From the NCBI GenBank assembly GCA_910580045.1, contig CAJTXF010000009.1, positions 1 through 63,730 on the forward strand: a stretch of 63,730 bases of DNA, read 5' to 3'. Positions 59,781 to 63,730 of this stretch are shown one piece after another. The stretch comes from an uncultured Eubacteriales bacterium (GTDB lineage Bacteria > Bacillota > Clostridia > Oscillospirales > Acutalibacteraceae). Each line of letters begins with the position of its first letter. The stretch's first letter is position 1. The position numbers and the translations under genes are program-made. Below the pieces are notes generated by a model. It was not told the DNA's origin. It did not search any database and saw only the letters and a list, made by a program, of their open reading frames with translations.

Positions 59781-60620
59781 CTATTTCTTTTGGAAGATGG
59801 ACGTGGCCGCCCGGGCATAGGGCGTATCAGGCGGCAGGTTCTCCGCCTTGCTGATAATCAGGTATCCGCCGGGCACAGTGGCGTCATACATGCGCCGGGT
59901 CAGCGCGGACTTGGTTGGCTGGTCAAAGTAAATCATCACGTTCCGGCAGAAAATCACGTCAAACTTCCGCTTAAAATGGATGGGGTCCATCAGATTGAAC
60001 TGCTTGAAGATAACATTATTCTTGATTTTCGGCGCCACCTCATACATTTTCCCCCCCGCGGGCTTAAAATAGTCCCGCTTCCAGTTGGGAGGGATAGTGT
60101 CCGGCAGCTCATACACCCCGCGCTTAGCCTTGTTCAGCGCGTCCAGGGAAATGTCCGAGGCCAGCATCCGGGTATCCCAGGCAGAGGCCTGGGCGCCCAG
60201 ATAATCCATAATATACATGGACACATTATAGGGCTCCTCGCCGGAGGAGCACGCGGCGCTCCAGATAGAGAGGCACTTGTCGCGCTCATGCCGGCGGACA
60301 ATATCAGGCAGAATCACCCGGGTGAAGTAGTCAAAGCTCTCTACTTCCCGCATGAAATAAGTATAATTGGTGGTCAGCTTGGAGAGCAGCTGGTTGATGT
60401 CATCCCCTGTGCCGCTCTTCAAGAGATAATCCACATACTGGGTAAAGCTGGAATATCCCAGTTTTTTCACTGTGCTGGACAATCGGCTGGTCACCAACTG
60501 CCGCTTCTGGTGCAAATCAATGCCGTATTTGCTGTGTACAAAGTTCACCAGCCGGATAAAATCCTTTTCGCTGATGGTCAATGCCGCGCCTGTCCCCGCG
60601 TTGATATCCTTCTTCTCCAT
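59781..60620 (-). CDS. cheR: Chemoreceptor methyltransferase CheR
   Basis: The 279-residue enzyme has the N-terminal helical domain (FVHSKYGIDLHQKRQLVTSRLS) and the SAM-binding domain with WSAACSSGEEPYN, LASDISLDALNKAKRGVYE and FCRNVMIYFD. It methylates receptor glutamates. It lies two bases after cheW and 70 bases before cheB. Confidence 0.96.
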   Translation of the reverse strand: MEKKDINAGTGAALTISEKDFIRLVNFVHSKYGIDLHQKRQLVTSRLSSTVKKLGYSSFTQYVDYLLKSGTGDDINQLLSKLTTNYTYFMREVESFDYFTRVILPDIVRRHERDKCLSIWSAACSSGEEPYNVSMYIMDYLGAQASAWDTRMLASDISLDALNKAKRGVYELPDTIPPNWKRDYFKPAGGKMYEVAPKIKNNVIFKQFNLMDPIHFKRKFDVIFCRNVMIYFDQPTKSALTRRMYDATVPGGYLIISKAENLPPDTPYARAATSIFQKK

Positions 60621-60622
60621 GC

Positions 60623-61123
60623 TCAGTGCCCCTGCAGCAATTGGGTGCAGTCCAGCACCATCAGGGTCTTGCCGCTGTCCGGCAGGCTGTACATGCCGGT
60701 GACCATCTTCTGGGTCTCCACCCCGCTCTGGTAGGGCACGGGCAGCACGGCGCGGGGGTCAATATCCACTGTCTGGTCCACCTCGTCCACCAGAATGCCA
60801 ATCTGTACCCCGCCCATATCCAAAATGACGGTGCAGAACTTATCCCCAGGTATCTGGCCCATCAGCAGGCGGAAGTCCACAATGGGCACCACCCCGCCCC
60901 GCAGGTTGATGACTCCCTTCACATGGGGCGGGAGCATGGGCAGCCAGGTGATGGAGGTCTCCCACTGGGTGATCATCTCTTTGATATACTTGGTATCCAC
61001 GCCGTAGTAGATGCCGCCGGAAAGGAAGATAAGATACTTATCCTTCTCCGGCTCCACCACTTCGCCGAGCACGTCCAAATCCGCGTCTTCAGCCCTCTGG
61101 GCCGCCATGGTCTCTTCTGACAT
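60623..61123 (-). CDS. cheW: Chemotaxis coupling protein CheW
   Basis: From the ATG at 61123 the protein is 166 residues. After an acidic start it has the CheW fold with KYLIFLSGGIYYGVDTKYIKEMI, VKGVINLRGGVVPIVDFRLLMG and LMVLDCTQLL. It bridges receptors and CheA. The frame extends to a GTG at 61210 without a ribosome site; GGAAAGG before 61123 supports the shorter form. It lies between cheA and cheR. Confidence 0.92.
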   Translation of the reverse strand: MSEETMAAQRAEDADLDVLGEVVEPEKDKYLIFLSGGIYYGVDTKYIKEMITQWETSITWLPMLPPHVKGVINLRGGVVPIVDFRLLMGQIPGDKFCTVILDMGGVQIGILVDEVDQTVDIDPRAVLPVPYQSGVETQKMVTGMYSLPDSGKTLMVLDCTQLLQGH

Positions 61124-61234
61124 AGCTTCCAAATCCTTTCCCCGGCCGCCCGCGGTACTCCGCTGGGCTTCGGCCGCTGCTGTTTCTGTATTTAAGTATC
61201 TCCCGGCCACGCACCGGGCCTCTGCCTTATATGC

Positions 61235-63319
61235 TTACATCTGAGAGGCGGCGTAAATATTCGCCACATCCAAAATCAGGCTGATGTCCCCATTGCCCAG
61301 GATGGTGCACCCAATCACCCCATAGTTGCGGATGCCGTACTCATTTACATAGTCCGGCAGGGGCTTTACCACCACCTGCTGCTCCCCAATCAGGGCGTCC
61401 ACAAACAGGCAGAAGGAGTTGTCGCCGGACTCCACCCAAAGGATGATGCCCTCGCCGTAATCGTCCTTGCCGTACTCCATCTGGAAGAACTCCTTGGCCC
61501 GCACAATGGAATAGAAATTATCCATCAGCCGCAGCATCTCGCCCTTGGCCGCGTCATGAATCACATCGCCTTCCGTGATTTTTTGGATAGAGCGGATATT
61601 GTTGATGGGCACTGTGAACACAGACTCGCCCACCGACACCTCCATGCCGTCCATAATCGCCATGGTCAGCGGAATCTTCAGGGTGGTGGTCATGCCCTTG
61701 CCCTTTTCGCTGGAAATGGACACTGTGCCGCCCACGCTCTCCACATTGGACTTAACCACGTCCATGCCCACGCCCCGGCCGGAATACTCCGTAACCTCCG
61801 TGTTGGTGGAGAAGCCGGGCATCAGCAGGAAGTTGAGGATATCCTTGTGGGAATACTCCACCCCCGGCATGGCCAGGCCCTGGCGCTGGGCCTTGGCCAG
61901 GATGGCATCGTCATCCGCGCCCTGGCCGTCGTCAATCACCTCAATGATGACCTCTCCGCCGGTCTGGCGGGCAGCCAAGGTGATGCGGCCCACCGGGTTC
62001 TTCCCGGCGTCGACGCGGTCCTGCACGTTCTCCTCGATGCCGTGGTCCATAGAGTTGCGCACAATGTGCATCAGCGGGTCGCTGATGCTGTCCACAATGG
62101 TCTTGTCCACCTCTGTGCTCTCACCCTCCAGCACCAGGTTGACCTCTTTGCCCAGCTTTTTGCTCATGTCCCGCACAATCCGGCGCATTTTCTGGAATGT
62201 GGCGGACACGGACACCATCCGCAGGGACATGGACACATCCTGAAGCTGGTCTGTAAGGCTGCGCAGCTGCCGGGCCGCTGAGGTAAAGTTATCCAGCTTC
62301 AGCCCCTTCAAATCCGGCGAGGCGGTGACCATGGACTCTGTGATGACAATCTCACCCACTACCGCGTTCAGTTCATCCAGCTTGGAGAGGTTCACGCTGA
62401 TAAGGCTTTCTTTATTATGATTGTTCTGAGGCTGCTGCTTGCTGCCCTGTGCCGCTGGGGCCGGAGCCTCCTTGGGCGCTGCCGCGGGGGCGGGCGCGTC
62501 ACTGCTGGCCGGAATAGGCGCGACCGGGGGAGCTTCCTCCGGCTCAGGCTCCGCATAGTCAAACAGCTGATAGTCTGCCACGCTGCCCGCGTCTCTCACC
62601 ACAGCCACAGCGGCCTCCCGCAGCTCGGGGGTGAGGAAGCGCAGGAAGAAGCCCTCCTCCACCACAAAGGCCGTAGTCTCCGAGTTGCTCCCCACGTCTT
62701 CCGGATAGAAGTCGAACTGGTCGTCTCCGTCCAGCGCGTCCTTCACGGCAGTGGCCAGCATGAAGGAGCGCAGGTTCTCCATGCCGCTGCCCTCGTCAAA
62801 GGTCACGCGGATGCCATAGGGGAACTGGCTGCTGCCAAAGCTGGCCGCGTCCCCCGGGCCAGCGGCAGAGCCTCCTGCCGCAGCCTCCTGGGCAGGCTCT
62901 TCCTCCTCTTGGCCGCCCCCCTGAATTTTATTTGAAAAGCTCTTAATATTCGCCAGGATACTGTCGATATCCTCAGTGAGAGGTTCACTGTTTTCCAGCT
63001 TCTCCACTTCGGCCTTAAAGAAGTCTATGGCCTTGAAAATCAAATCGAAAAGCTCGGGGCGCAAATTCTCCGCCACTGCTTCCATTCCCTTGTCACGGAT
63101 GATGAAGAACATATCCTCGATTCTATGGGCGACCGTCATGAGGTTGTCAAACTCCATCATGGCCGAGGAGCCCTTAATCGTGTGCATAATGCGGAATATC
63201 TCGTTCACGTCGTCCTGCGAGAAGGTCTTCCTGTCCTCCGCCCCCAGCACCATCTCGTCCAGGGACTCCAAAAGCGTGTTCATCTCATAGAGATAGGCTT
63301 CCATCATGTCGTTGCCCAT
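61235..63319 (-). CDS. cheA: Chemotaxis histidine kinase CheA
   Basis: The 694-residue kinase has P1 with the phosphorylated H46 in MHTIKGSSAMM, a Glu/Ala/Pro-rich linker region, P3 dimerisation (SLISVNLSKLDELNAVVGEIVI), P4 with HIVRNSMDHGIEE, DDGQGAD and GRGVGMDVVK, and the CheW-like P5 at the end. It autophosphorylates and passes phosphate to CheY and CheB. No CheY gene is in the window. It heads the che operon behind the promoter at 63380. Confidence 0.96.
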   Translation of the reverse strand: MGNDMMEAYLYEMNTLLESLDEMVLGAEDRKTFSQDDVNEIFRIMHTIKGSSAMMEFDNLMTVAHRIEDMFFIIRDKGMEAVAENLRPELFDLIFKAIDFFKAEVEKLENSEPLTEDIDSILANIKSFSNKIQGGGQEEEEPAQEAAAGGSAAGPGDAASFGSSQFPYGIRVTFDEGSGMENLRSFMLATAVKDALDGDDQFDFYPEDVGSNSETTAFVVEEGFFLRFLTPELREAAVAVVRDAGSVADYQLFDYAEPEPEEAPPVAPIPASSDAPAPAAAPKEAPAPAAQGSKQQPQNNHNKESLISVNLSKLDELNAVVGEIVITESMVTASPDLKGLKLDNFTSAARQLRSLTDQLQDVSMSLRMVSVSATFQKMRRIVRDMSKKLGKEVNLVLEGESTEVDKTIVDSISDPLMHIVRNSMDHGIEENVQDRVDAGKNPVGRITLAARQTGGEVIIEVIDDGQGADDDAILAKAQRQGLAMPGVEYSHKDILNFLLMPGFSTNTEVTEYSGRGVGMDVVKSNVESVGGTVSISSEKGKGMTTTLKIPLTMAIMDGMEVSVGESVFTVPINNIRSIQKITEGDVIHDAAKGEMLRLMDNFYSIVRAKEFFQMEYGKDDYGEGIILWVESGDNSFCLFVDALIGEQQVVVKPLPDYVNEYGIRNYGVIGCTILGNGDISLILDVANIYAASQM

Positions 63320-63379
63320 ACTTCATGTTCCACCTTTTCTGCATAGATTGCCGGGGGTATCCAGCCCCCCGTCCGTACT

Positions 63380-63408
63380 ATTATAACACAGGGCTGGAAG
63401 TTTCGCAA
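63380..63408 (-). promoter_or_regulatory. Candidate sigma-A promoter for the che operon
   Basis: On the minus strand TTGCGA (63408-63403), 17 bases, TATAAT (63385-63380), about 60 bases before cheA. The 320 bases beyond to the window end hold no gene. Confidence 0.6.
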
Positions 63409-63671
63409 CATAAAAACATATTCCCTCCCGTAAGTCTTTCGGCTGGAAACGGGAGAAAAATAAGGGCCTGCCCGAGATTTGGGCCCATATCTTATCACAA
63501 ATTTTCGCTTTTTTCCAAAAAAACTCCCTGCCGGGCAGGGCTTCGGCCCCACACGAAAAATTGTGAATTTTTTGTGAATTTTTCTCCCGTGCTTCCTGGA
63601 TGCCTCTTTTAGAGAGGGCTTTTCCCTCTGTCCTGCCTGCCCGGCCCCTTTGTCCAAACCCCTGCCCAGCC

Positions 63672-63730
63672 TCACGGGGATTGTCCAAACCACAGAGATA
63701 ATTATCTGTGTTGCCCCGCCCTACGGGCGG
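63672..63730. repeat. Truncated copy of the short palindromic element
   Basis: GGGATTGTCC, then ACCACAGAGATAAT, ATCTGTGTT and CCCCGCCCT match the element at 42531-42615 in the same order with a few changes. The copy runs off the window. Confidence 0.6.

Overview
The window looks like a chromosome segment of a flagellated, high-G+C, low-oxygen Gram-positive bacterium of the Clostridia, most like the gut Oscillospiraceae (Oscillibacter/Flavonifractor type). The evidence is gene content rather than an rRNA. The flagellar late-gene order flgM-flgN-flgK-flgL-yviE-fliW-csrA is the Bacillus/Clostridia order. There are two T-box leaders, a LexA box of the Firmicutes type (CGAAC-N4-GTTC), sigma-A promoters with 17-bp spacers, a rubrerythrin, and strong Shine-Dalgarno sequences. 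No rRNA, tRNA, CRISPR array, transposase or intact prophage was seen.

Layout. 0-6 kb: recO with a yqzL-like small gene, a coiled-coil protein of unknown role, a GH25 lysozyme and asnB. 6-18 kb: tex, a glycosyltransferase-like membrane protein broken at a run of 16 C, a GNAT, a MATE exporter, an MGMT-like protein, an MBL hydrolase, a serine hydrolase, rubrerythrin and an AI-2E-type permease. 18-22 kb: a DNA-damage operon (dinB, a radical SAM protein, a TIGR03915-type protein) behind a promoter with a LexA box. 22-34 kb: a small XRE pair, asnA, asparaginase, a HAD phosphatase, comEC, a phosphoribosyltransferase, a HIT protein, a second XRE pair with its own operator, and alaS behind a T-box with a decayed kinase gene. 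34-48 kb: a class B PBP, two half-size TSUP proteins, DUF308, GNAT, a nucleoside phosphorylase, a T-box-controlled XRE-cupin-acyl-CoA ligase fusion, rsgA, a DUF262/HNH remnant, potAB and recG. 48-63.3 kb: flagellar and chemotaxis genes, nearly all on the minus strand (cheA-W-R-B, flgM-N-K-L, yviE, fliW, csrA, fliD, fliS, a fliT-like gene), interrupted by a plus-strand pair encoding a ParA-type ATPase and a ComFB-domain protein.

The gaps are unusual. Long intergenic regions carry a family of large fold-back repeats (5633-6245, 13509-14049, half copies at 22330-22741 and 33735-34135, fragments at 1-60 and 2460-2560). Their central hairpin keeps its pairing through compensatory base changes. At least three further short palindromic repeat families are present.

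The strongest leads are: (1) the ParA-ComFB pair inside the flagellar cluster, a possible c-di-GMP-responsive positioning module; (2) the T-box on a fused regulator-enzyme; (3) the SOS-type operon joining a lesion-bypass polymerase to a radical SAM DNA-modification/repair pair; (4) the covarying fold-back repeats; (5) the poly-C tract that may switch a membrane glycosyltransferase. All functions are read from sequence by eye, with no database search.
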